A stretch of 59,745 nucleotides of DNA from an uncultured Muribaculaceae bacterium. Its GTDB lineage: Bacteria; Bacteroidota; Bacteroidia; Bacteroidales; Muribaculaceae. Under the pieces are notes generated by a model, which made no database searches, was not told the DNA's origin, and was given only the letters and a program-made list of their open reading frames with translations. Positions 6,921 through 16,299 of this stretch are shown piece by piece; the stretch's first letter is position 1, and each line of letters starts with the position of its first letter. The stretch is taken from positions 1 to 59,745 of the forward strand of contig CAJTYH010000016.1 of the NCBI GenBank assembly GCA_910583675.1, read 5' to 3'. Made by a program: the position numbers and the translations under genes.

Positions 6921-8621
6921 TCAATCAATGTCGGTTACAGGACGAGGCTGGATTGCTCCATGTGTACCATCAACAATGAGAGGATTGCGCTCTATCTCGG
7001 CCTGAGGTATGTCATAGAGACGAACCACGTCATCAGCAGAGACATTGAGAACGAAATTTGTCGGGAAACCTCCACCACGACGGTCAATGGGTTTCCGGAG
7101 ACGTTGAAGGTCGGCATAAGATATGCCCTCGCCCCAAAGCTCCATGCGGCGCTGATTCCATACTATGTCCTGAAAGTCCTTGAAATCGGCAGGATTGCAG
7201 TTGAAATCGGGATTACGATAAGTCTTGACGAACTCGGTGAGTGTCTGACGACCTGTAGCGAGGCTTGTATAGGCCTCACCCTCGGCCTTTATCAGATACA
7301 ATTCCTCAACGCGCATCCAAGGGAAGTCTATACATCCCTGAGTGGAAGGTGCATCCTCAAAAGCGCCGAACTTAAGCTGTGCATACGGAGGGAATTTCTC
7401 ATTACCATCGGAAGCGTAACCGCTCTTGATATAGTTGGCATAGCTTGTGGGAAGCGACGAAGGCGGATTTCCGGCACCGTCAAGCCACCATTTCTTGCGG
7501 ACGTCGCTGGTAGGAATGCTCTCGTAGAGAGCCTTGTTGACGCAGCGGTAGACACCCGCACCGGCATAGCCGTTGGTCTGGAATCCTGTGAAATGCGAAG
7601 CCCAGCATACCAGAGCCGTATATCGGCTTTCGGAAGGATCGGCATACGTGCCCCAGAGGAAGTTCTTGGCCTCGGTAGAGTTTATGTCATCAAATCCGGG
7701 GATGGCGGCAAGTTCGATAGAAAGGGCCGCGCGACCCTCTTCCGTGGCAAGTTCCAGCGCTTTTGTGGCATCTTCAGCAGCTACCGTGTATTTGCAGCAG
7801 AAAAGATTGGCGCGGGCACGCAAGGCGTATGCCACAGACTGATTTACGAACGTACGTTCGATGTTCGGCGTAGTGGCATTCATTGACTTACGGGTCACAC
7901 CCTCCTTCTCAGCACGATCAAGGAGATCTATAGCGATGGTGAGGTCGTCATTGATCTGACGGTATACATCGGCAACCGATGCACGTGCAAGACCGTTGGC
8001 AGCCGCCTCGTCCATATTCTGGTCGGTTATGATAGGCACACAGTGGGCGGCGGGATTGTTTCCGGGCCACTGGTCACGACCGAGATTTATATCGCCCTCA
8101 TAGAATTTCTCATAGCCGAACGCATACATCTGCGCAAGGTTGAAATAGCAATATGCACGGAAAGCATATGCCTGTGCACGGAAATAGAGTATCTCCGCAT
8201 TGTCGGTATCGGCATCGGTACCGGCAAGCAATGTATTGCATGAACGGATGGTATAGTAATTGTAGTACCAGCACATGAGATTGAGGAAGTAGCGTCCGTT
8301 GAAGTCAGACATCTCAAGGGCGGGTGAATACCAGTTGTACCCCACATCGGCAGAGGACATGTCTATGCCACGGCAATCCTGCGCAAGCATGGAAGACTGC
8401 AAGCCATAGTCAATATGGTTCTCGAAAATGGAGTAGTACATTATGAGCTGGTTGGGAAGGGCGTTGGCAGCGGCTGACACCAGCTCCGGATTCTGCGCCA
8501 CGACATCTTTCTTCTGTTCCTCCGTGGCCACTAAGCCGTTAGGCAACTGGTCGAGGTCGTTGCAAGCAGTAAAAAGCGAGCCTGCAGCGAGAAGAGACAG
8601 TAATATTTTGGATTTTTTCAT
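6921..8621 (-). CDS. SusD/RagB-family nutrient-binding lipoprotein
   Basis: The 566-residue product has a lipoprotein signal peptide (MKKSKILLSLLAAGSLFTAC, Cys20) and then the SusD pattern: an N-terminal TPR-like helical half (FRAQAYAFRAYCYFNLAQMY is the typical second-TPR helix) and a C-terminal region ending in the conserved W-x-R-R-M-E-L-WGEG and DLQR segment (WNQRRMELWGEG). SusD proteins sit on the cell surface as the lid of a SusC channel and bind the oligosaccharide or peptide. The gene starts 35 bases after susC ends, so they are co-transcribed. The substrate cannot be read from the sequence. Confidence 0.95.
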   Translation of the reverse strand: MKKSKILLSLLAAGSLFTACNDLDQLPNGLVATEEQKKDVVAQNPELVSAAANALPNQLIMYYSIFENHIDYGLQSSMLAQDCRGIDMSSADVGYNWYSPALEMSDFNGRYFLNLMCWYYNYYTIRSCNTLLAGTDADTDNAEILYFRAQAYAFRAYCYFNLAQMYAFGYEKFYEGDINLGRDQWPGNNPAAHCVPIITDQNMDEAAANGLARASVADVYRQINDDLTIAIDLLDRAEKEGVTRKSMNATTPNIERTFVNQSVAYALRARANLFCCKYTVAAEDATKALELATEEGRAALSIELAAIPGFDDINSTEAKNFLWGTYADPSESRYTALVCWASHFTGFQTNGYAGAGVYRCVNKALYESIPTSDVRKKWWLDGAGNPPSSLPTSYANYIKSGYASDGNEKFPPYAQLKFGAFEDAPSTQGCIDFPWMRVEELYLIKAEGEAYTSLATGRQTLTEFVKTYRNPDFNCNPADFKDFQDIVWNQRRMELWGEGISYADLQRLRKPIDRRGGGFPTNFVLNVSADDVVRLYDIPQAEIERNPLIVDGTHGAIQPRPVTDID

Positions 8622-8656
8622 TGTTTTGTCTTAATTCCGGGTTCGTTTTATGACGT

Positions 8657-11600
8657 TTAGAATACCACGCGGATACCGCCGGAGATGTTACGCATCAGTG
8701 AATATGCACCGTTGCTCATTGAGAGCATGGAGGTACGCGGGTCAAGACCCTTGCGCTTTGTCCAGATGGCCACATTGTCTGCGGCACCATAGATGCGTAC
8801 AGTCTCAAGGAAGAGTTTCTTTGTCCATTTGGACGGGAACGTATATCCCACGGTGATATTGTTGAGCGAGAGATAGTTGCTGCTCACCAGGAAGAAATTG
8901 CTCTCCTTGTCGCCAAAATCGTAGGTGTTCTGCGAATTGAGCTGAGGAATGTCCGTGTCGCGGTTTGCTGGTGTCCACTGATTAAGCGCGTCAACATGCC
9001 AGTTTGTACCGAGCGACTGGGCTTTTCCGGAGTGCATGAGCTGAGCGTATCCCCTGTCATACATCTTGCCGCCGAGCTGGAAGCCGAACTGCACGGAAAG
9101 ATCCACGCCGTAAGCCTGAAGCGATGTCCCGAAACCGCCATAGAAGGTAGGCATGGTGTTGCCGGTCATCTTGCGGTCGGTGTCATATGCTATGTCATAA
9201 TTGTCGGTCTTGTACTCCGTGCCGTTTGCGTCAAGCGCCCAGTAAAGTGCCGCGCCGCTCTCGGGATCCACACCTGCATATTCGGGTAGATAGTAATTGT
9301 AAACAGACTGTCCTTCGCGGAGTATGCGGAGGCCTGAGATGATCTGTCCCTTTACATCCGGGTGAAGCTTGATGATGCGGTTCTTGAGCCAGGTACCGTT
9401 GAAGTTGATTTCCCATGTTATGTCGCGTGTGACGATGGGACGCCCGGTAAGCTCGATCTCTACACCGGAGTTGCGGATAGAACCTACGTTCATCGGTATC
9501 GAGCTGTAACCGTTGGTCGGAGCGACGGGCTTGTTGTAGAGCATGTCGGAAGTCTGACGCAGGAAGTAATCCACACTACCGGACAGACGATCCTGGAAGA
9601 AGCTGAAATCAACGCCGGCATTCCACGCATTCGAGGTCTCCCAGGTGATGTCGGGGTTACCTTTCTGTGCAAGGTTTCCGTCTGCCCACGCATCCGTACC
9701 CTCAAGGGCATATATGTCCATATAATAAGGCGCATAGGAAAGGCCGAGGTTGTCGTTACCCTGCTGACCGTAAGAAGCCTTTACCTTCAGGAGGTCGATC
9801 CATGTGACATCCTGCAGGAAAAGTTCCTTTGCTGCATCCCAACCGAGCGAGAACGAGAAGAAGTTACCCCAGCGGTGATCGGGTGCGAATTTCGACGATC
9901 CGTCACGACGATACGAAACCTCTGCGAAATACTTGCTGTCATAGTCATAATTGACACGACCGAAGATACCGCGTGTGGCATATCCCATGGAGGAACCGCC
10001 TGTCTGACGCTGATCGTTGTTGAGGGTATTGCTTACAGCCCAGCTGTTGGGGTTATACAGATTGAAACCGTATCCGAAAAGCGACTCGGTATTCTGCTCG
10101 TAGCTTTCATAACCCACCATGTAGGCTGTATGATGAACGTCGGCGAATGTCTTGCGGTAGTTGGCTATGGCCTGTATGTTAAGACCGCGGAGACGGTTCT
10201 GCTGCTGCATAGCCCTACCGCCACGCTGTACCAAAGCTCCGTAGAAACGGTTGTCTACACTGTGGTGACGTGTATTGTCAAGGAAGTAGCCGATTGTACC
10301 CGTGATGTTCAAGTTTTCGATCGGAGTGATCGTAGCATACCATTTCGCATCAAGCACATCCATTAGTGATTCCTGCTTGTCATATATGAAACCTGACGTG
10401 GGGTTACCGCCGGCAATATAGTTTCGGTAGGTGCCGTCGGCAAACTTGCCATCACCATAATCATATATGGGCTTTCCGAGGTTCGGGTCATACATGATGT
10501 TGCCACGTGCGTCGCGCACATAGATAGGATAGATGGGAGCCATATTGTCAATCATGGCGAATGCGTTGCCCGATGAAATGGACTCGCCGGCTTCCTGACC
10601 GGAAGGAGACTGCATGTTCACATAGTTGTAAGAGATCGAGGTACCGAGCTTCAACCATTTCTTTGCCTGGTATTCGGCACCGATGCGGCTCGAAAGACGC
10701 TGGTAGCCTGATCCCTTGATGATACCCTCGTCGCTAAGGTAGCCTACGCTTCCGTAGAAATTGAAGCGATCCGTACCACCGGTCACGCTGAGGTTGTATT
10801 CCTGACGCAGACCATGGATAAAGGTCTCGTCATACCAATCGTCGGGAGTGATATAGTTTCCCGAGGGAGTCACACGACCGAGCGTCGCATTGGGATTGAG
10901 CTTACCGTTGAGACCGATGAGAAGCTGGCCGGCAGGCACGTTCCATATATTGTACTGGCGGCCGAAAGCCTCATTCAAGGCCGCATTGGCCATAAGGCTC
11001 GAGTTGTAGTCGTTGTAGCCGTTGGTCTTGTAACCGTTGCGCAGTGCGCTGTAAGCTGTCTCATAATACATCTTGGAGTCCTTGATCACATCGTAGCCTT
11101 TGATCTGGCGAGTGTTGGAACCCCAGCGCGCATCAAGGGTGATCTTCGCCTCACCGACCTTGCCACGTTTGGTATTGATAAGTATCACACCGTTTGCACC
11201 ACGTGCGCCGTAAAGGGCTGCGGCTGCAGCATCCTTGAGCACGGTCATTGACTCAATGTCCATGGTGTTGAGAGTAGCGATGTCGCCGTCGAAAGGCATG
11301 CCGTCAACTACATAAAGCGGAGTTGCGCTACCGAAGATGGTACCGATACCACGAATACAAACCGTGGGAGAGGAACCCGGCTGACCGTTGGCCTGTGTCA
11401 CCTGCACACCGGCCATGGTACCGGAAAGAGCCGAAACGGCGTCCGTGACCATGCGGCCTTCGATCTCGTCGGCCTTGATCACTGATGCAGAACCGGTATA
11501 TGCCGATTTCTTGGCGGTACCGTAGGCCACGACCATAACCTCGTCGAGGCTATTTTCATGCTCGGAAAGTTGAACAGTCATACCGTTTTTCACAGGCACG

Positions 11601-11845
11601 GTCTGTGAGACCATTCCCACATAAGATACCACTACCTTGTGCACATCGGCCGGAAGAGTAAGGGTGAACTTACCGTCAATGTCGGTGGCGGTTCCTTGTC
11701 CACCCCCTACCGGCATCACCGTCGCTCCTGGGAGAGGCTCGCCGTCAGTGGCGGACACGACTGTTCCCGATATGTTCTGGGTCTGAGCCAACGCACAAAC
11801 CACAGCCATAAGGACTGCCGTCAGTAATAGAAACAGCTTTTTCAT
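8657..11845 (-). CDS. SusC/RagA-family TonB-dependent outer-membrane transporter
   Basis: The 1062-residue product has a Sec signal peptide (cleavage near CALAQ), an N-terminal carboxypeptidase-like domain (ISGTVVSATDGEPLPGATV) and a TonB-box/plug region. The plug begins near SLDEVMVVAYGTAKKSAYTG and includes TPLYVVDGMPF and the SusC hallmark DAAAAALYGARGANGVILI. A long beta-barrel ends in the aromatic RVVF terminus. It imports a nutrient across the outer membrane with energy from TonB, together with the SusD lid encoded next. No anti-sigma or hybrid regulator is adjacent. The long leader contains a hairpin at 12010-12035. Confidence 0.97.
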   Translation of the reverse strand: MKKLFLLLTAVLMAVVCALAQTQNISGTVVSATDGEPLPGATVMPVGGGQGTATDIDGKFTLTLPADVHKVVVSYVGMVSQTVPVKNGMTVQLSEHENSLDEVMVVAYGTAKKSAYTGSASVIKADEIEGRMVTDAVSALSGTMAGVQVTQANGQPGSSPTVCIRGIGTIFGSATPLYVVDGMPFDGDIATLNTMDIESMTVLKDAAAAALYGARGANGVILINTKRGKVGEAKITLDARWGSNTRQIKGYDVIKDSKMYYETAYSALRNGYKTNGYNDYNSSLMANAALNEAFGRQYNIWNVPAGQLLIGLNGKLNPNATLGRVTPSGNYITPDDWYDETFIHGLRQEYNLSVTGGTDRFNFYGSVGYLSDEGIIKGSGYQRLSSRIGAEYQAKKWLKLGTSISYNYVNMQSPSGQEAGESISSGNAFAMIDNMAPIYPIYVRDARGNIMYDPNLGKPIYDYGDGKFADGTYRNYIAGGNPTSGFIYDKQESLMDVLDAKWYATITPIENLNITGTIGYFLDNTRHHSVDNRFYGALVQRGGRAMQQQNRLRGLNIQAIANYRKTFADVHHTAYMVGYESYEQNTESLFGYGFNLYNPNSWAVSNTLNNDQRQTGGSSMGYATRGIFGRVNYDYDSKYFAEVSYRRDGSSKFAPDHRWGNFFSFSLGWDAAKELFLQDVTWIDLLKVKASYGQQGNDNLGLSYAPYYMDIYALEGTDAWADGNLAQKGNPDITWETSNAWNAGVDFSFFQDRLSGSVDYFLRQTSDMLYNKPVAPTNGYSSIPMNVGSIRNSGVEIELTGRPIVTRDITWEINFNGTWLKNRIIKLHPDVKGQIISGLRILREGQSVYNYYLPEYAGVDPESGAALYWALDANGTEYKTDNYDIAYDTDRKMTGNTMPTFYGGFGTSLQAYGVDLSVQFGFQLGGKMYDRGYAQLMHSGKAQSLGTNWHVDALNQWTPANRDTDIPQLNSQNTYDFGDKESNFFLVSSNYLSLNNITVGYTFPSKWTKKLFLETVRIYGAADNVAIWTKRKGLDPRTSMLSMSNGAYSLMRNISGGIRVVF

Positions 11846-12009
11846 ACACTATAATTAATTAAACATAAAGAGTTAGATAATTCAACGATTGGATTCAAAC
11901 ACAAAAGATTGTTACAAACAGCACATGAAGGCAACCCCGAGCCATCCGGATGATCCCGCTCGCATCCGCCAGACTCACGCCTGAAACGCAATGAAAGCCG
12001 AAACAGCGG

Positions 12010-12035
12010 CGCCCCACAGACCTCTGTCAGGGGCG
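12010..12035 (-). promoter_or_regulatory. Hairpin in the susC leader
   Basis: CGCCCC (12010-12015) pairs with GGGGCG (12030-12035) and, inside it, ACAGA (12016-12020) pairs with TCTGT (12023-12027). It lies downstream of both possible susC -7 boxes and 165 bases before the start codon, so it would be in the messenger leader. Confidence 0.45.
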
Positions 12036-12066
12036 TGCGATTCCCGGTTTTGCCACATCATTTCCG

Positions 12067-12074
12067 CAAAGATA
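12067..12074 (-). promoter_or_regulatory. Possible -7 box for the susC operon
   Basis: TATCTTTG on the minus strand, 222 bases upstream of the susC start. No TTTG is found 19-21 bases further upstream, so this is tentative. SusC operons are often driven by other sigma factors. Confidence 0.35.
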
Positions 12075-12648
12075 AGACAAAATGTCAAAAAAATAAACAC
12101 TTCTACAAAACTTTTGTTGCCTTTTAACGAAAAGATTGTGCATGCTGAAAAACATATTCCAACAACATGCTTTTAGAATGCCCAATACGTCAATTGATTA
12201 TGAGCACACGGCGAGGTTGCCAGATCTAGCGGAAGCGCAATGATAAAAAATAGTTAAATGTCAATACCGAAACCTCGTCACTGCAAAATTATCTGCAGTA
12301 CGAGGATATTTAAGCTACAACTATCACAAACATGTGCCAATTGGCCAATCAAGTTTCACCACCGGCAACACACAGATTAAAGATCGTCAAATACACGTCT
12401 GCATTTTCACGAAGTATCAACCAATAAATTTAACATCCGTTGAAATTTACCCGATTTACCCATAACCACACAACTTTTTCGTAGCAAGATAGCCGGTGGC
12501 CAAGACAACATCCAACCTATATTTCACAAAAGCCCTCCACACCTGGCTCCCCATCCTATCTGGAGCACATGAAGAAAAGAATGGTTAAAAAGTGCCAAAA
12601 CGCCCAAACATAGCCCATATTATGGCGAAATGATCAAAATAGATTTCC

Positions 12649-12656
12649 TATCTTTG
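12649..12656 (+). promoter_or_regulatory. -7 box of the subtilase gene
   Basis: TATCTTTG followed by GCAAA, 126 bases upstream of the ATG at 12782. The -33 half is not a good match. The leader between them carries the hairpin at 12702-12729. Confidence 0.5.
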
Positions 12657-12701
12657 CAAATTGACGAGCAACACACCAAGAAGCCTGTCAAAAAAAGAAT
12701 A

Positions 12702-12729
12702 CGGTCGGGCTTGCACATTTCCCCGACCG
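12702..12729 (+). promoter_or_regulatory. Hairpin in the subtilase leader
   Basis: CGGTCGGG (12702-12709) pairs perfectly with CCCGACCG (12722-12729) around a 12-base loop. It lies 53 bases before the start codon, with no T run after it. It is probably a leader structure. Confidence 0.45.
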
Positions 12730-12781
12730 ACAGCCATACCAAACTATCACCTGCATATACACAATATTATATAAAGAAGAT

Positions 12782-15016
12782 ATGAAGAGAAATCTACTTG
12801 TTTTCGGATTGCTCGCAACTGCGGCATGCGGGAGCGTTTTCGCGCAGTCAAAGATCAACGGCGCCGGCCGTCTGATGCTTGACTCCTATCTCACACAGAA
12901 TTCCGGAAGAAAGGCTCCGGCCAAGGACATTATAAAATCAATGATCGTAACCCTCAATGAGGGCGCATCACGCGAAGCCGTGGAGGAAATAGGAGCCGAG
13001 ATATACAGCGACTTCGGTGACATCCTCATCGTAGGCCTACCCTTGAGCCGTGCCGAGGAACTGGCAGCGCTTGATGCCGTGAAATCTGTGGAGTTCGGCA
13101 ACAAGAACCGTGTGTACATGGACATAGCACGCGAGAACACCGGTGTGGACGACCTCCACTCCGGCTCTGCTGAAGGAATCAACAACGTATCATACACCGG
13201 CAAGGGAGTTGTCGTAGGACTGTTCGACAGCGGCCTCGACCCCAATCATGCCGCTTTTCGCAACTCTGACGGCTCAAGCCGCGTAAATGCGGTGTTTGTG
13301 ACACGCGACGGGAAAAAAGACGAAGCCTACACTACCCCGGAAGCAATTTCAGCTTTCGACACTGAAGACAACACCGCAACACACGGAACACATGTTCTTG
13401 GTATCATAGCCGGTTCACGGGGCGTGGAAGGACGCTTCACACAGCAAGGCAAAAACGGTGTACAGAACGGAGAGATCCCATATTACGGAGTAGCCCCCGA
13501 AGCAGACATAATAGTAGGATGCGGAGATTTTTATGACGAAGAAATCCTACGAGGCGTAGACCAGGTTGTAAAACACGCCAAAGGAATGGGCAAACCTGCC
13601 GTAGTAAACCTTTCGCTTGGTAGCAACGTAGGGCCGCACGATCCGAACTCAGCCACATCAAAGACACTTGACCGCCTTGCCGAAGACGCCATCATATGCA
13701 TCTCAGCCGGCAACGAGGGGGATCACAACATCGCAGTTCAGAAAAACTTCACCGGACGCTCAACGACCCTCAACACATTCATTTCACCCACGACCGCCCC
13801 GGGAGCAGCCCTCCTTTACAATGCGGAATTCTGGGCAAACAATGACGAGCCCTTCGCACTTGACCTTGTCCTGTACAACAAAGCCACCGGCAAAATAATC
13901 GAAAAACGGACGATAAACAACATGGAAGGCCGAACCTTCACATGGAACAGCAGCAATTGCCCGGGTCTCAAGACTTACTTCGCAGCCGGTGCACAAGTAT
14001 ATGTATCATCGAACATAGACCCGAACACAGGCAGATACTATGTGCGCATGCAAAACTCGCTACAAGCTACTTCAAGCGGTAGCGTATTGTTTGGAGTGAA
14101 TATAAAAGGGCAACAAGGCAATTCCGTCAACGGCTACGTAAGCGCCCTTGGTCTCGGATACTACAGCCAGGACTATGCCCAATTCACAAATGAAGGAGTT
14201 ACAGGATATGCATTGGGCACACCGGACGGATCAATAAATGAAATGGCTACCGGCAAAAAAGTCATCTCTGTAGGGGCATACGTAAGTCGTTCAAACTCTG
14301 TACAGTTCATCGGAAACGGATCATATGCCGGCAACGGAACACGCAACGACATTGCCGACTTCTCATCCTACGGCACAACTTCTGACGGACGAAGCCTCCC
14401 GCTGATTTGCGCGCCTGGCGCACAGATTGTCTCTGCCGTAAGTCGTTACTCTACTGAATATGCCGATGCCTACAGCAAAGAGGCAATCCCAGCCATTTCC
14501 AATTCCTTCTCCCGCATAAGCCCGTATTACCCCATGCAGGGCACATCAATGTCAAGTCCCTTCGTAGCCGGCACTGTAGCCCTTTGGCTTCAGGCATGGC
14601 CTCAGATGAGCTCCGAGGACTGCATAAGAATAATGACAGAGACCGCAAAGCAAGACAACTACACCAACACCAATGACGTGCTAAAGCGTCGTCGCTGGGG
14701 CAACGGTAAGATCGATCCGGTCGCAGGCCTCAAGGAAGCTATCCGCCTGAGCGCCTCCATCGAAGGAGTCAGCGCCGACGACACCGAGAAGAACCTGTTG
14801 GTAAGCGCTCTCGGAAACCGCCTCTATGAGGTATGCTACGTAGGTGCGGAAGGGATGAGCGTGGACGTATACAACCTCCAGGGAGCAAAGGTTATGAGCA
14901 CCTCCACGGAAGGCGACACCATGGAGCTTGACGCTGCATCGCTTGCCGGTGGCATCTACGTGATGGCTGTAACGACCGACGCCGGCACCGTTTCCCGCAA
15001 GCTCGCCGTGAAATAA
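12782..15016 (+). CDS. Secreted subtilisin-like serine protease (S8) with T9SS-type tail
   Basis: The 744-residue product has a signal peptide (cleavage after GSVFAQ) and an inhibitor-like propeptide to about residue 110. The S8 catalytic domain follows: Asp149 in GLFDSGLDPNH, His201 in THGTHVLGI and Ser589 in GTSMSSPFVAG, so the triad is intact. An insert of roughly 200 residues lies between the His and Ser blocks. The last 70 residues (DVYNLQGAKVM, LAGGIYVMAV, KLAVK) match the type A sorting domain of the type IX secretion system, so the enzyme should reach the cell surface. It is a single-gene unit with its own promoter and ends at a hairpin (15043-15081). It is divergent from the susC operon, but joint control is not shown. 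Confidence 0.93.
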   Translation: MKRNLLVFGLLATAACGSVFAQSKINGAGRLMLDSYLTQNSGRKAPAKDIIKSMIVTLNEGASREAVEEIGAEIYSDFGDILIVGLPLSRAEELAALDAVKSVEFGNKNRVYMDIARENTGVDDLHSGSAEGINNVSYTGKGVVVGLFDSGLDPNHAAFRNSDGSSRVNAVFVTRDGKKDEAYTTPEAISAFDTEDNTATHGTHVLGIIAGSRGVEGRFTQQGKNGVQNGEIPYYGVAPEADIIVGCGDFYDEEILRGVDQVVKHAKGMGKPAVVNLSLGSNVGPHDPNSATSKTLDRLAEDAIICISAGNEGDHNIAVQKNFTGRSTTLNTFISPTTAPGAALLYNAEFWANNDEPFALDLVLYNKATGKIIEKRTINNMEGRTFTWNSSNCPGLKTYFAAGAQVYVSSNIDPNTGRYYVRMQNSLQATSSGSVLFGVNIKGQQGNSVNGYVSALGLGYYSQDYAQFTNEGVTGYALGTPDGSINEMATGKKVISVGAYVSRSNSVQFIGNGSYAGNGTRNDIADFSSYGTTSDGRSLPLICAPGAQIVSAVSRYSTEYADAYSKEAIPAISNSFSRISPYYPMQGTSMSSPFVAGTVALWLQAWPQMSSEDCIRIMTETAKQDNYTNTNDVLKRRRWGNGKIDPVAGLKEAIRLSASIEGVSADDTEKNLLVSALGNRLYEVCYVGAEGMSVDVYNLQGAKVMSTSTEGDTMELDAASLAGGIYVMAVTTDAGTVSRKLAVK

Positions 15017-15042
15017 CCATCCACGACATATCAATAACATTA

Positions 15043-15081
15043 CGGCTCCGTCAGCATGCTTTGGTAGCGCTGACGGAGCCG
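15043..15081 (+). terminator. Terminator hairpin after the subtilase gene
   Basis: A 13-base stem CGGCTCCGTCAGC / GCTGACGGAGCCG with a 13-base loop, 27 bases after the stop. The T run after it is weak (CCTGTTTGG). Confidence 0.6.
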
Positions 15082-15085
15082 CCTG

Positions 15086-15117
15086 TTTGGTGGTTACACG
15101 TAAATTGAGTAATTTTG
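15086..15117 (+). promoter_or_regulatory. Promoter of the DUF4421 gene
   Basis: TTTG (15086-15089) and TAATTTTG (15110-15117) with exactly 20 bases between them match the Bacteroidetes consensus. The start of transcription would be near 15123, giving a 40-base leader to the GTG at 15164. Confidence 0.75.
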
Positions 15118-15163
15118 CACGTTTCAAAAAAATCCCCAACGAATAAAAACGCAACGCACCAAG

Positions 15164-16270
15164 GTGACACGCAAAAAAGCCACAGAGAAGCGCAGACACG
15201 ACACCGGCACCCTGCTGCGGGGACTGGCATTGACACTGTTATTCATGTGGGGATCCATTCTCGCGCCGAAGGCTGGCGCAATCTCATTCGCCCTCGACTC
15301 CATAGCAGAATGGGGCAAATTTCCGAGGTTCTGCGTGAACGTGTACCGTTGGGGCGATAAATTCTTCAACTCCTACGACTCCACCTATGTGCAGGGATCG
15401 GGCAAACGGTGGAACATAAAACTCAAGGGGGACAGCTGGGTAGATGTCTACGACTTCAAGTTCGCCACGGACGGCTATCGCATGGCGATGCTTTCGCGTC
15501 CCTCGACCACAGCCGGTTTCTACCTGTCATACATGGCCGTAAGCGTAGGATACGATATGAACATCAGCAAATATTTCGGAGGAAGTTCCGAGGCAAGAAA
15601 GCGGTTCAATGCACAGTTCAACTGCTCGTTGTTCGCTGCGGAATACTCCTTCAACACCAACAATATAGGCACTACGATAGTGCGCATGGGGCCTCCGGGA
15701 GAAACCAGGCACACACATATCGACTTCCGGGGAATAGACACCAACTCATGGGCCATTTCCCTCTACTATTTTTTCAACCACAAGCATTATTCGCAAGGTG
15801 CCGCATTCTATTACAGCAAAATACAGATGCGCAGTTCCGGAACCGTATATGCCGGGCTCCAATTTTCGGGACAACAGTTCAACTTTGACTTCTCGGAACT
15901 GAACGTCGACGAGCAACCGCGCCTCCCCGAAGCATGGGATCAGCATTACAGCGTCCGCAACAAGAACTACGGCCTGAAAGTAGGATACGCTTACAACTGG
16001 GTGTTTCACCCCGGATGGACTTTAGGTGTTTCGGCCGCCCCCGTAGTTGGACTGCGCAAAGGATACATAAACATACCGGGCGAGAACGGGAACTCGTTTT
16101 TCCTCAGCGGCCAGATGAGAGCATCGCTGGTATACAACCTCAAACGCAAATGGTTCTTCGGAATAGTGGGACGCGCAGACTCCGACATGATCTATGACAA
16201 GGAACATTCACTCATAGCAAGCAACCTTTCGATGGAAATATCAGCCGGATTCCGTTTCGACCTCTGGTAA
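15164..16270 (+). CDS. DUF4421-family envelope protein
   Basis: The 368-residue product starts with GTG, has a basic N-terminus and one hydrophobic export segment (LALTLLFMWGSILAPKAGA). The rest is rich in alternating aromatic strands such as FYLSYMAVSVGYDMNISKYF, and ends in EISAGFRFDLW with a terminal aromatic residue, as in outer-membrane barrels. These features match the DUF4421 family of Bacteroidetes, whose role is not established. GTG is chosen because the promoter and leader fit it. The next ATG (15245) would remove most of the signal peptide. It probably shares a transcript with the small membrane-protein gene 29 bases downstream. Confidence 0.75.
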   Translation: MTRKKATEKRRHDTGTLLRGLALTLLFMWGSILAPKAGAISFALDSIAEWGKFPRFCVNVYRWGDKFFNSYDSTYVQGSGKRWNIKLKGDSWVDVYDFKFATDGYRMAMLSRPSTTAGFYLSYMAVSVGYDMNISKYFGGSSEARKRFNAQFNCSLFAAEYSFNTNNIGTTIVRMGPPGETRHTHIDFRGIDTNSWAISLYYFFNHKHYSQGAAFYYSKIQMRSSGTVYAGLQFSGQQFNFDFSELNVDEQPRLPEAWDQHYSVRNKNYGLKVGYAYNWVFHPGWTLGVSAAPVVGLRKGYINIPGENGNSFFLSGQMRASLVYNLKRKWFFGIVGRADSDMIYDKEHSLIASNLSMEISAGFRFDLW

Positions 16271-16299
16271 TACCACCCCATCCCACAAGACCACAGGCA

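Larger units (their letters stand above)
11846..12781. other. 936-base intergenic region between susC and the subtilase gene
   Basis: Divergent control region without a convincing gene. The susC side holds a GC-rich leader with a hairpin (12010-12035) and two possible minus-strand -7 boxes, TATCTTTG at 12074-12067 and TAATTTTG at 12291-12284. Neither has a well-placed TTTG. About 12075-12640 is AT-rich, with no open frame of note and no recognisable RNA. The subtilase side holds a -7 box (12649-12656) and a leader hairpin (12702-12729). Confidence 0.6.

Noticed and set aside
6723..7886. 387-codon open frame on the plus strand
   Set aside because: Antisense to susD, whose signal peptide and SusD motifs are unmistakable. 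It is a frame effect of codon use.
9362..10366. 334-codon open frame on the plus strand
   Set aside because: Antisense inside susC, with no family features.
11951..11960. CATCCGGATG in the susC leader as another copy of the long repeat
   Set aside because: Only a 10-base palindrome resembling ATCCGGATGG. The flanks do not match.
11991..12176. 61-codon open frame upstream of susC
   Set aside because: Lies in the leader and promoter region, with mixed composition and no ribosome site or promoter of its own.
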